Notes under the pieces: model-generated
Told to the model about the DNA's origin: nothing
What the model saw: the letters and a program-made list of their open reading frames with translations, nothing else
Database searches by the model: none
In this document: positions 1 to 7,647 of the stretch, one piece after another
Layout: each line of letters begins with the position of its first letter
Position numbering within the stretch: the first letter of the stretch is position 1
Made by a program: the position numbers and the translations under genes
From: Rhodoferax sp.
GTDB lineage: Bacteria > Pseudomonadota > Gammaproteobacteria > Burkholderiales > Burkholderiaceae_C
Length of the DNA: 64,000 nucleotides
Reading direction: 5' to 3'
Assembly (NCBI RefSeq): GCF_025354435.1
Contig: NZ_JANXMU010000081.1
Span: 30,830-94,829, forward strand

Positions 1-62
1 CGCCAACCCCCTTGCAGGGGGCAACACCAGCAGCCTGGCAAAGCCAGTTCTGCGGTGTTTCT
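1..62 (+). repeat. Dispersed hairpin repeat R2, copy 1
   Basis: This copy may extend left of the window. It carries a first small hairpin (CCCCC TTG(CA) GGGGG type) and then a nested stem in which AACACC pairs with GGTGTT, GCAG with CTGC and CTGGC with GCCAG around an AAA loop. Bases from about 22 to 62 are essentially identical to the inverted copy near 61252-61303, and copy 58173-58232 is a diverged version. Function unknown. The form is that of a REP/MITE-like non-coding element. Confidence 0.8.
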
Positions 63-109
63 GGTGGAGGGGCGTTCTAGCTGAAACTGGGTTGGTTTGC
101 AATAAGTCC

Positions 110-152
110 CGCTTCGGGCCTGCTAGCTTTTGGGCTAGCGGGCCCGAAGTGC
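110..152 (-). terminator. Strong hairpin downstream of the RcnB-like gene
   Basis: A long inverted repeat (GCTTCGGGCC and GCTAGC arms around a TTTTG loop) lies just past the stop of the leftward gene at 166. It has no clear T-run on either strand, so it may be a weak terminator or an mRNA-end stabilising hairpin. Confidence 0.45.
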
Positions 153-165
153 GTTTGGGGCTATC

Positions 166-603
166 TCAATAGTTGCCCAGCAGGATCTGCGCGATGATGC
201 CGGTGGTGATGGCGATCAGCACGTAGTCACCGCCGGTTTGTACCCAGTGGTAGCCGCGGGGAGGCGCGCTCAGGTGGTGGTCGCGCCAGTTGTCTACGAC
301 GTACTGGTTGTTGCGGTATTGGTTGGGCAGACGGCCACCACGGCGGAAATTGTGGTCGGGACCCGCGCCACGCTCTTGCGCAAAATCGGGGCCGTTGCGA
401 TGCTGCTCTTGCATGCGCTGCGGGCCAGGGCCGCGGTTGTTGCCAGGCCGGTTGTTGTCTTGCCGGATATTGGGCTGGTCGCGCTGCTGGTTCTGGTGTC
501 GGAAGTCATCACCTCCACGGCCGCTGTTGCCTTGGGCAAAAGCGATGCTGCTGAACGCCAAAGAGGCGGCGGTGAGTGCGGCGACAAAAACTGTCTTTTT
601 CAT
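166..603 (-). CDS. RcnB-family periplasmic protein
   Basis: The product is 145 residues with a clear Sec signal peptide (cleavage after AFA, residue 23). A low-complexity Gln/Asn/Arg/Gly/His-rich stretch covers roughly residues 24-95. The C-terminal segment from about residue 113 reads PPRGYHWVQTGGDYVLIAI, the hallmark of the RcnB family. RcnB of E. coli is a periplasmic protein that modulates nickel/cobalt efflux. Members with long polar linkers like this one are common in Betaproteobacteria, and their metal role is not proven. No RcnA or other metal transporter is adjacent, so the substrate is unknown. It is flanked by hairpins on both sides and is probably monocistronic. Confidence 0.75.
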   Translation of the reverse strand: MKKTVFVAALTAASLAFSSIAFAQGNSGRGGDDFRHQNQQRDQPNIRQDNNRPGNNRGPGPQRMQEQHRNGPDFAQERGAGPDHNFRRGGRLPNQYRNNQYVVDNWRDHHLSAPPRGYHWVQTGGDYVLIAITTGIIAQILLGNY

Positions 604-715
604 GAAAACTTCTTCAAGGTGTATGGACCTATTTGAGCGGAAAGCACAGGGTTTTCCTGTAGGAGAAGGTCTGCTTTACCGGGTGCTTACCGCTGGGTTT
701 GCCAGAAGTACCACC

Positions 716-742
716 ACGAAAAAGCGCCCCGCAGGGCGCTCT
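716..742 (-). terminator. Rho-independent terminator of the PEP-CTERM gene
   Basis: The hairpin AGCGCCC-CGCA-GGGCGCT is followed on the minus strand by a run of T (AAAAA on the plus strand at 719-723). It lies 20-45 bases past the stop of the leftward gene at 761. Confidence 0.75.
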
Positions 743-760
743 AGGACGGTCCGCCAGGCT

Positions 761-1312
761 TTAGGCCTTGCGGCGCTGTGAAAGGATCAAACCTACCAAG
801 CCCAGGCCCATCAAGGCCAACGAGCTGGGTTCTGGCACCGTGTTGCGGGCCGCGGCAGCGTGGTAGGTCACGTCGTCCATGACGAAATTACCGTTGGTGA
901 CGGACAGGCGCACTTCGTCCACCAGGCCCGAATAGCCCGAGGACAGGAAGCTGGGCGTACCCGACAAGCCCAGCAGGGACGAGGTGAACACCAGTTGCCC
1001 GTCGTTGAACAGCTCAAATCCAGCAGTTTGGTAGCCCGCGAAGAAGGCACCGTCAAAAATGACGTCGTTGGAGAATTTGAACCAGTCGGTGGTTGCACCG
1101 GTGTTGTTGTAGATACGGGTTTTACCCGACGCGGCGTTGTAAGGCGATTGCGCCGAGTCGTAGTATTCCCAGCCAGCGCCCCAGGTGAGCCCAGCGTAAT
1201 TGGATGCCAAGGTGCCCTGACCGGGGATGTCCTCAAAAGTCAACACGGTGGCGTTGCCCATCCCTGCGAAAGCGATAAAGGAAGTGGCCAGTAATTTCGG
1301 TAAAAAGCGCAT
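761..1312 (-). CDS. PEP-CTERM sorting domain protein
   Basis: The protein has 183 residues. A signal peptide ends at GNA (residue 21). The mature part is a secreted beta-rich domain. The C-terminus from residue 159 is VPEPSS, then a hydrophobic helix of about 13 residues, then QRRKA. This is the tripartite PEP-CTERM signal, recognised by an EpsH-type exosortase that cleaves the protein and exports it to the surface or matrix. The domain (TFEDIPGQGTLASNYAGLTWG at the start) resembles those of extracellular PEP-CTERM proteins of unknown function. No exosortase lies in the window, but a PEP-CTERM-system acyltransferase is at 51788-52537 and a second substrate at 36058-36624. Confidence 0.88.
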   Translation of the reverse strand: MRFLPKLLATSFIAFAGMGNATVLTFEDIPGQGTLASNYAGLTWGAGWEYYDSAQSPYNAASGKTRIYNNTGATTDWFKFSNDVIFDGAFFAGYQTAGFELFNDGQLVFTSSLLGLSGTPSFLSSGYSGLVDEVRLSVTNGNFVMDDVTYHAAAARNTVPEPSSLALMGLGLVGLILSQRRKA

Positions 1313-1501
1313 CGTGATCCTGTGGTTATGTAATCTTCTATTAAGGAGTGTTACACAGGGTCGCGCGTAAGCTATTGAAAAATATAGATTTTAGGATAAT
1401 GGAGCGGGTTTTCGTGACATTGTCGAGCTTCCAGAGTGTTGTGTCTACCACAACCCATAGGGTCGGGCGTGCGGTCTGTCTAAGCGGTTTAGCTAGGCAA
1501 T

Positions 1502-2587
1502 TTATGGCCCGGTTTGGGCCTTCACGGCGGCGGCCACTTCACGCCCCAACTCGACCACCGCCATGGCGTAGTAGCTGCTCCAGTTGTAGCGGGTGATGGC
1601 GTAGAAATTCTCGGTACCCGCCACGTACTGCGGCGGATCCCCTCCGTTTTGCAGCTCCACCAGCGCCAGCGGGCCGGAGTGTTGGAGGGCCGGGCCTTCC
1701 AGCACTGCACCCAGGGTCTGAAAACGGGCCACGCTGAAGGTAGGCAGGATGTCGGGGGCCATCAGTGCGTCCATGTCCAGGGTTTTAGGGTCGAACTGCA
1801 CCGGGTAGTAGATCGGCATGCCAGGCTGCCAGTGGAAGGCCTTGAAATAGCTGGCCACCGAGCCAATCGCGTCGGCCGGGCTGTTGAACAGATCGACACG
1901 GCTGTCGCCATCAAAGTCCACCGCAAATTGCACCCAGCTGGTCGGCATGAACTGCGGCAGGCCCATGGCCCCGGCGTAGCTGCCGCGCAAGCTCAGGGGG
2001 TCGATGCCGGCGCGCTGGGTCAGGCTCAGGTATTGCTCCAACTCGCCCTTGAAGTAGGCACTGCGCTCCTTGGCGCGCGGATGGCTGGCGGGGAAGTCAA
2101 AGGCCAGCGTGGCCAGCGCGTCCAGCACCCGGAAGTTGCCCATGTTCTGGCCGTAAATCGTCTCCACGCCAATGATGCCGACGATGATTTCGGCCGGTAC
2201 GCCGTATTCCTTTTCGGCCCGTTCCAGCGTGGCGCGGTTGGCCTGCCAGAAACGCACCCCGGCGGCGATGCGCACCGGGTCGATGAAGCGGCTGCGGTAG
2301 ACCTTCCAGTTTTTCACCGTACCCTTGGGTGCGGGGGCCATCAGGCGCGGCACGCTGGGGATAAACCGGGCCTGCGCCAATATCTGGTGCACCCAGGCCG
2401 GGTCCAGGCCGCGGCGCTCGGCGATGTCGTCGGCGATGGCCATCACATCCTCGCGGCTGGCGTACAGCGGGCCGCTGGGTGTGGCGGTAGTGACAGGCTT
2501 ATTTTTTATGCTTTTTTTGGTGCTAGCACAGACGGGAATTAGGCAGGTAGCTATTAAAAGAAGAGCAATCGGGAGGAGTTTGTGCAT
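1502..2587 (-). CDS. mltB: Lytic murein transglycosylase B
   Basis: A 361-residue enzyme that cleaves peptidoglycan glycan strands to 1,6-anhydro ends in the periplasm. After an N-terminal hydrophobic signal (residues 4-20), the SLT_2/MltB domain has the catalytic glutamate E142 in GIIGVETIYGQNMG and the substrate-cleft motif GSYAGAMGLPQFMPTSW at 202-218. The ATG at 2587 is chosen because it places the signal peptide at the N-terminus; the frame stays open upstream but there it overlaps the transglutaminase gene. Two cysteines at the end of the signal do not form a convincing lipobox. It starts 26 bases after the TgpA-type gene and probably ends the same operon. Confidence 0.92.
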   Translation of the reverse strand: MHKLLPIALLLIATCLIPVCASTKKSIKNKPVTTATPSGPLYASREDVMAIADDIAERRGLDPAWVHQILAQARFIPSVPRLMAPAPKGTVKNWKVYRSRFIDPVRIAAGVRFWQANRATLERAEKEYGVPAEIIVGIIGVETIYGQNMGNFRVLDALATLAFDFPASHPRAKERSAYFKGELEQYLSLTQRAGIDPLSLRGSYAGAMGLPQFMPTSWVQFAVDFDGDSRVDLFNSPADAIGSVASYFKAFHWQPGMPIYYPVQFDPKTLDMDALMAPDILPTFSVARFQTLGAVLEGPALQHSGPLALVELQNGGDPPQYVAGTENFYAITRYNWSSYYAMAVVELGREVAAAVKAQTGP

Positions 2588-2613
2588 GGGCGTCAATAGG
2601 TGGTCGCCCAAGT

Positions 2614-4593
2614 CTAGCGCGGCCACACCAGCCGCTTGAACGCCCGTCGAAGCGCGGCCAGGCTGCCGGGGCTGTGCGGCGCATACCGCAGGCTTTCCAT
2701 TTGCAGTAGCCAATCGCGCAGGGCGGGCTGGTCCGGCACCAGCGCGGCCATCTGCCGGGGGGCGGCGCTGGCGGGCACGGTGATACCGACTTTGGCCAGT
2801 TTGCGCCGGGCCTGGTCCAGCAGACGCAGCCAGGGATCGTGCTGGCGGCGTTCCCACTGGGCCCATGCGGCCCCGCCCAGGCTGGCCAGCACCAGCAGGG
2901 CGGCCAGTACCTTGCCCAAGTCTTCCCATTCCGGGCTGTCAAAGCCGATGTTTTTCAGCAGATTGAGCTGCTTGCTCTGGCTGTAGTTCAGCACCCACTG
3001 GTTCCAGCCGTTGTTGACCGCGTCCCAGGCGGCGCGCAGGCGGCGGGCGGTGTCGGGGCTGACGGTGGCCAGGGTGTTGGCAATGGCCCCGCGCGGGGCT
3101 TGTAGCCGGGTAAAGCTGCCCACCCGGCCCGGCGACACCGCGCCGGTAGGGTCCACCCGGGTCCAGCCCTGGCCCGCCGTCCATACCTCGGCCCAGGCAT
3201 GGGCATCGCTTTGGCGCACCACCCAGAAGCCGTCTACGCCGTTGAGTTCGCCGCCCTGGTAGCCGGTGACGACGCGGGCGGGGATGTCCAGCGCCCGCAT
3301 CAGGATCACAAAGGACGAGGCGATGTGTTCGCAAAAACCCTCTTTGCGGTCAAACCAGAATTCGTCTGCGGTGTCGCGCCCATATAGGCCGGGGTCCAGC
3401 GTGTAGGCGTAGCCACCGGTGCGTAGGCGGGTCAGCACGGTTTGCACCAGCGCGGCGGTGTCGGCACCGGGCTGGGCGCGGCGCATGTCGGCCGCCAGTT
3501 GCAGGGTGCGCGGGTTGAAGCCCGCGGGCAGCTCCACAAAGCTCTGCAGGCTTAAATTTGCACGCTGCGGCCCGTAGCGGAACTGTGAGTAGCTCTGTGC
3601 CTGGTAGCGCAACAGGTCGGTGGTGGGGCGGCTGGCCAGCCATTGCAGGTCGGGGGTCATTACCGCGCTCAGGCCGTCGGGCAGGGCGGGGGCCTGGGGC
3701 GTAGCATCCAGCGCCAGCAGCCAGGGGCGGTTGTTGGGCTCCAGGGTCACCTGGTACTTCAGCGGCGGGCCAGACACCTGCAAATCGCTGGCTCCCGTGC
3801 GCGAAAAGTCGTTGTAGCGTGGCTGCCAGGTGCGTCCGTCAAACAGCGATAGCACCGGGCCGCGAAAGTACAGGTCGCGCTGCGCAGGCGGTGGGCCGTC
3901 AAATTTCACCCGCATGGCAATGCCGTCGTCCAGCGCCAGGCTGGCCATGGTGCCGACCTGCATTTGGTTGGACAAACCGCTGCGCCCGGCCATGGCATCG
4001 CTGGGCACGCCCCACAGCGGGGCCATGCGCGGAAACAGCACAAACAGCACGGCCATGATGGGCGCGCCCAGCAACGCCATGCCGCCGGCAATGCGTGCCG
4101 CCTCGCGCAGCGGGGCCTTGTTTTCCACCGGCATATGGGCGTTGACCAGCGCCGTCAGCAGCCCCAGCAGCGCCACCAGCATGGCGATAGCGGTCAACAG
4201 CGACTGCGAGAAAAAGAAGTTGCTGAGCATGGTGAAAAAGCCCAGGAAGAACACTACAAAAGCATCCCGCCGCGCCCGCAGCTCCAGGGTTTTGAGGGCC
4301 AGCAGCACCACGATCAGTGTCACCCCGGCATCGCGCCCCAGCAGGGTTTTGTGCGTCGCCAGTGTGGCCGCCAGCGCCATCCCCAGAAGCACCGCCAGCC
4401 ACCAGCGCGACGGCAATGGCCGTGACTTCCACGCCAGCCAGCCACGCCACCCCAGCACCCCCGCCGTCGTCAGGGCGCACCAGACCGGCAGGTTGCCCAC
4501 CTGCGGCAGCACCACCCAGGCGATGACGGCCAGCAGAAACAGCGTGTCGCGGCTGTCTCTGGGCAAGGTGGTGAAGGGTGTTAGCCAGCGCAT
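2614..4593 (-). CDS. tgpA: TgpA-type membrane transglutaminase-like protein (DUF3488)
   Basis: A 659-residue inner-membrane protein. Residues about 15-190 hold a cluster of hydrophobic segments (DUF3488). A periplasmic transglutaminase-like domain follows, with catalytic Cys421 (KEGFCEHIASSF), His465 (SDAHAWAEVW) and Asp481 (RVDPT). A last membrane helix lies at about 562-580, followed by a DUF4129-like cytoplasmic tail. This is the architecture of Pseudomonas TgpA, a periplasmic transglutaminase-family protein whose gene is essential there. The ATG at 4593 (MRWLTPF) is preferred; sequence upstream of it is repeat R1 and the end of the DUF58 gene. It sits in the conserved moxR-DUF58-tgpA order. 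Confidence 0.88.
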   Translation of the reverse strand: MRWLTPFTTLPRDSRDTLFLLAVIAWVVLPQVGNLPVWCALTTAGVLGWRGWLAWKSRPLPSRWWLAVLLGMALAATLATHKTLLGRDAGVTLIVVLLALKTLELRARRDAFVVFFLGFFTMLSNFFFSQSLLTAIAMLVALLGLLTALVNAHMPVENKAPLREAARIAGGMALLGAPIMAVLFVLFPRMAPLWGVPSDAMAGRSGLSNQMQVGTMASLALDDGIAMRVKFDGPPPAQRDLYFRGPVLSLFDGRTWQPRYNDFSRTGASDLQVSGPPLKYQVTLEPNNRPWLLALDATPQAPALPDGLSAVMTPDLQWLASRPTTDLLRYQAQSYSQFRYGPQRANLSLQSFVELPAGFNPRTLQLAADMRRAQPGADTAALVQTVLTRLRTGGYAYTLDPGLYGRDTADEFWFDRKEGFCEHIASSFVILMRALDIPARVVTGYQGGELNGVDGFWVVRQSDAHAWAEVWTAGQGWTRVDPTGAVSPGRVGSFTRLQAPRGAIANTLATVSPDTARRLRAAWDAVNNGWNQWVLNYSQSKQLNLLKNIGFDSPEWEDLGKVLAALLVLASLGGAAWAQWERRQHDPWLRLLDQARRKLAKVGITVPASAAPRQMAALVPDQPALRDWLLQMESLRYAPHSPGSLAALRRAFKRLVWPR

Positions 4594-4613
4594 AAAGTGT
4601 TTGCTAGTAAATA

Positions 4614-4660
4614 AGTAGCTATTCGTATAGGTGGAATATGCGCTAGAGGCCGATTTGGCA
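4614..4660 (+). repeat. Dispersed repeat R1, copy A
   Basis: Begins TAGCTATT and ends ATGCGCTAGAGGCC, the features shared by all R1 copies in this window. It lies between the DUF58 and tgpA genes. The complement of its CTA at 4643-4645 is the TAG stop of the DUF58 gene, so the repeat supplies that protein's last residues. Confidence 0.7.
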
Positions 4661-5650
4661 TAAAGCCAGCGCTTCCAGGCAACGCCGCCGGTGGGCCTCG
4701 CCCGCACCCGGTGCAAGCTCTTGCCCCGGCAGGCGCAGCCCGTAGTCCAGCCCCAGCTTGTCGGCCAGCAGCACCCAGGCGCACAGGCGCGCGAGCTTTG
4801 CTTCCCCGCCCAGCGACCCGGCTTGGGCGAAGTCCAGCCACAGTTCATGCCTCTGGGTTTGCTGGCTGTCGCGGCTGACCCATTCGCCAGTGACATCGGC
4901 CTTGGCGGATTTTTTCCAGACCACCAGTTTTAGCGGGTCACCGCGCCGGTAGGGGCGCACGTCGTCGAATTCGCCACTGGCGTTGGGCGCGCTGTGGCTG
5001 GCCCCTCCGGCACGCGGCTGGCCGGGGGGTAGCGGCGGTGGGTGGGCTTCGGGGCGGGGGTAGACCAAGAGCTGGGCGGCTGGCCGCCAGTAGGTCCAGA
5101 CACGGAAGGTGCCCAGCGGGAAGCGGGTCTCGGCCGTGATGGCGGGCAGATGCTGCAGGCCGCGCTGGGTGGGGGTGAAGGCGATTTGCACCCGGCGGCT
5201 GCCTTGGGCGGGTACGTCGGTCCAGGCCCAGTGGCCACTGCCTAGCAAACCCAGGCCGATGCCATGGCGGGTGGTTTTGCGCGTGCTGCTGATTTGTATG
5301 GAAATAAGCGCGCTAGCGCCCATGTACTGTGCGTCAGGCGATATCAAATGCAGAGTAAGGCCGCGCAGCGTGGCGTGGCCTACGTGCATGCCGACCACAG
5401 CGCATCCGGCCAGCAAAAAGGTCAGCACATAGCCTAGATTGAGCTGGTAGTTGATGCTGGCCACCAGCAGCACCAGCAAGGTGGCCGCCAGCATGCAGCC
5501 GGGGCCGGTGGGCAGGATGTAGACGTTGCGTTGGGTCAGCAGCGTGGTATCGGTGAGATGGATGCGCGCCTGCCACCAGCGCTGGAAGCGGGCCCGCAGC
5601 AATTTGGCTGGTTGGATCACGGCATGTTCACGGCAGGGGCGTGCCTGCAA
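4643..5650 (-). CDS. DUF58 domain protein
   Basis: A 335-residue membrane-anchored protein. Two hydrophobic helices at about 50-66 and 73-92 precede a soluble region with the DUF58 signature FDDVRPYRRGDPLKLVVWK (about 228-246), which leads into a vWA-like C-terminal half. DUF58 proteins work with MoxR AAA+ ATPases and TgpA proteins in envelope processes, but their biochemical role is not settled. The ATG at 5650 overlaps the moxR stop by about 20 bases; a GTG at 5620 is an alternative start. The C-terminus seems short, and the stop lies inside repeat R1, which may have trimmed or extended the end. Confidence 0.82.
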   Translation of the reverse strand: MQARPCREHAVIQPAKLLRARFQRWWQARIHLTDTTLLTQRNVYILPTGPGCMLAATLLVLLVASINYQLNLGYVLTFLLAGCAVVGMHVGHATLRGLTLHLISPDAQYMGASALISIQISSTRKTTRHGIGLGLLGSGHWAWTDVPAQGSRRVQIAFTPTQRGLQHLPAITAETRFPLGTFRVWTYWRPAAQLLVYPRPEAHPPPLPPGQPRAGGASHSAPNASGEFDDVRPYRRGDPLKLVVWKKSAKADVTGEWVSRDSQQTQRHELWLDFAQAGSLGGEAKLARLCAWVLLADKLGLDYGLRLPGQELAPGAGEAHRRRCLEALALCQIGL

Positions 5651-6548
5651 TCATGGCTTGGACTTGGGCTACCGCGCCGCGCCCGGCATCGCCTACCGGC
5701 ACCAGGCGGTGCGCCACGGTTTGCGCCAGGATGGCCTGCACGTCGTCCGGGGCCACGTAGTCGCGGCCACTGAGCAACGCCTGGGCTTTGGCGGCTCGCA
5801 CCACGGCGATACCGGCGCGCGGGCTCAGGCCTTGCAGAAACCAGCGGCCCGAGCGGGTGGCGGCCACCAGGTCTTGCACGTAGTCGAGCAGCGCATCGGC
5901 GGCGTGGACTTGCAGCACCTGCTGCTGCAGGCTTTGCAGTTCGGCCGCACTGAGCAGGCTGGGCAGGTGCTCCACCAGGTCGCGCCGGTCCTGCCCGGCG
6001 AGCAACTGGCGTTCGGAGGCGCGGTCGGGGTAGCCCAACGAAATGCGCATCAAGAACCGGTCCAGTTGCGACTCGGGCAGGGCGAAGGTGCCCAGCTGGT
6101 CCAGCGGGTTTTGCGTGGCGATGACAAAGAACGGCGAGGGCAGGGGGCGGGTGGCGCCTTCTACGGTGACCTGCTTTTCCTCCATGGCCTCCAACAGCGC
6201 GCTCTGGGTTTTGGGGCTGGCGCGGTTGATTTCGTCGGCCAGCAAAATCTGCGCAAACAACGGGCCGGGGTGGAACACAAAGGCCTCCTTGCCGCGCTCG
6301 TAGATCGACACGCCGGTCAGGTCGCTGGGCATCAGGTCGGCGGTGAACTGCACGCGTGAGAACTGCAGGCCAAAGGTGCGGGCCAGCGCATGCGCCAGCG
6401 TGGTTTTGCCCACCCCGGGCACGTCTTCGATCAGCAGGTGACCCCCAGCCAACAAGCAGGCCACGCAGTCCTGCACCTGCGCGGGTTTGCCCACAATCAC
6501 CGTGTTAAGCTGTTTTAGCAGTTCGTTGAGTTTGTTTTGTACGTGCAT
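5628..6548 (-). CDS. MoxR-family AAA+ ATPase
   Basis: A 306-residue cytoplasmic AAA+ ATPase. It has Walker A GVGKTT (45-50), Walker B ILLADEINRA (101-110), sensor-1 VIATQNP (142-148) and a C-terminal lid domain. MoxR proteins act as chaperone-like ATPases that mature or remodel partner complexes, often vWA/DUF58 proteins encoded next to them. It is the first gene of the leftward cluster moxR-DUF58-tgpA-mltB, and the DUF58 gene overlaps its end. The divergent neighbour at 6605 leaves only about 56 bases for two promoters. Confidence 0.92.
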   Translation of the reverse strand: MHVQNKLNELLKQLNTVIVGKPAQVQDCVACLLAGGHLLIEDVPGVGKTTLAHALARTFGLQFSRVQFTADLMPSDLTGVSIYERGKEAFVFHPGPLFAQILLADEINRASPKTQSALLEAMEEKQVTVEGATRPLPSPFFVIATQNPLDQLGTFALPESQLDRFLMRISLGYPDRASERQLLAGQDRRDLVEHLPSLLSAAELQSLQQQVLQVHAADALLDYVQDLVAATRSGRWFLQGLSPRAGIAVVRAAKAQALLSGRDYVAPDDVQAILAQTVAHRLVPVGDAGRGAVAQVQAMIAGTPLP

Positions 6549-6604
6549 TCGCTGACGTTACCCGAAATACAAAGACCTCTAATCCCTAAGAAAAGCAGTT
6601 CACT

Positions 6605-7558
6605 GTGCACAAGACTGGCTACTTCACCCACCCCGCCTGCCGCAAACACGAAATGGGCGCAGGCCACCCCGAATGCCCGGCGCGGCTGGATGCGATTGAC
6701 GACCGTTTGCTGATCAGCGGCGTGGGCGATGCGCTGGAGCATCTGCAGGCCGCCCCCGCCGCTCTGGCCGACATCGAACTGGCCCACAGCCGCAGCCTGG
6801 TCTCCACCCTGCGCGGCCTGACCGACACGCTGCGCGAAGACATCAACGCCGGTGGCCCCACCCACGCGCAGGTTGATCCCGACACCAGCCTGAATATCTA
6901 CACCTGGGATGCCGCCCTGGCCGCCGCCGGGGCCACGCTGGCCGCCACCGACGCGGTGCTGGCGGGCGAGCTGGAAAACGCCTTTTGCGCGGTGCGTCCG
7001 CCCGGCCACCACGCGGGGCGCGACACCTCCAGCGGCTTTTGCTTTTTCAATAACGTGGCGATTGCCGCCAATTACGCGCTGGAGCGGCATGGGCTCAAAC
7101 GGGTGGCCATCGTGGACTTTGACGTGCACCACGGCAACGGCACCGAGAACATCGTGGCCGGGGACGAGCGCATCCTGATGGTCAGCTTCTACCAGCACCC
7201 GTTCTACCCCGAGGGCGGGGCACAGTCGGATGCGGCCAACCTGGTCAACATCCCCGTGCCCGCCTACACCCGCGGCATGGAGGTGCGCGAGCTCATCGAG
7301 ATGTACTGGATACCGCGCCTGGAAGAACACCGGCCCGAGATGATTTTCATCAGCGCCGGTTTCGACGCGCACCGCGAGGACGACATGGGCCAGATGGGCC
7401 TGGTCGAGCAAGACTACGCGTGGATCACCATGCGCATCAAGGACATCGCCCGGCGTTACGCCAAGGGCCGCATCGTCAGCAGCCTGGAGGGCGGCTACGA
7501 CCTGAGCGCGCTGGGCCGCAGCGTGGAAGCCCACATTCGGGTGCTAGCGGATTTGTAA
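6605..7558 (+). CDS. Histone deacetylase-like (class II) amidohydrolase
   Basis: A 317-residue member of the arginase/deacetylase superfamily. The zinc and charge-relay residues are visible: His135-His136 in RPPGHHAG, Asp171 and His175 in DFDVHHGNGT, and the later Asp in FISAGFDAH. Bacterial relatives hydrolyse acetylated polyamines, short-chain acyl-lysine or similar amides; the substrate here cannot be read from sequence. The start is GTG at 6605, giving MHKTGYFTHP, the usual family N-terminus. The last codons and stop lie in a 22-base direct duplication (7536-7557 and 7564-7585). The mechanosensitive channel gene follows after about 90 bases. Confidence 0.9.
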   Translation: MHKTGYFTHPACRKHEMGAGHPECPARLDAIDDRLLISGVGDALEHLQAAPAALADIELAHSRSLVSTLRGLTDTLREDINAGGPTHAQVDPDTSLNIYTWDAALAAAGATLAATDAVLAGELENAFCAVRPPGHHAGRDTSSGFCFFNNVAIAANYALERHGLKRVAIVDFDVHHGNGTENIVAGDERILMVSFYQHPFYPEGGAQSDAANLVNIPVPAYTRGMEVRELIEMYWIPRLEEHRPEMIFISAGFDAHREDDMGQMGLVEQDYAWITMRIKDIARRYAKGRIVSSLEGGYDLSALGRSVEAHIRVLADL

Positions 7559-7585
7559 GGGCTTTCGGGTGCTAGCGGATTTGTA
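7536..7585 (+). repeat. 22-base direct duplication around the stop codon
   Basis: The same 22 bases (TTCGGGTGCTAGCGGATTTG plus TA) occur at 7536-7557 and again at 7564-7585, 28 bases apart. The first copy contains the C-terminal codons of the deacetylase-like gene and its TAA. It looks like a local tandem duplication by slippage. Confidence 0.9.
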
Positions 7586-7647
7586 GCTGCTTGCGCTCTT
7601 CCCGCTTGGCCGGGAACCTTTTTTGCTTTGTTTCTTCCAACGTCTCC

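Noticed and set aside
2588..2929. N-terminal extension of mltB by 114 codons
   Set aside because: It overlaps the TgpA-type gene and would bury the signal peptide, so the start at 2587 is better.
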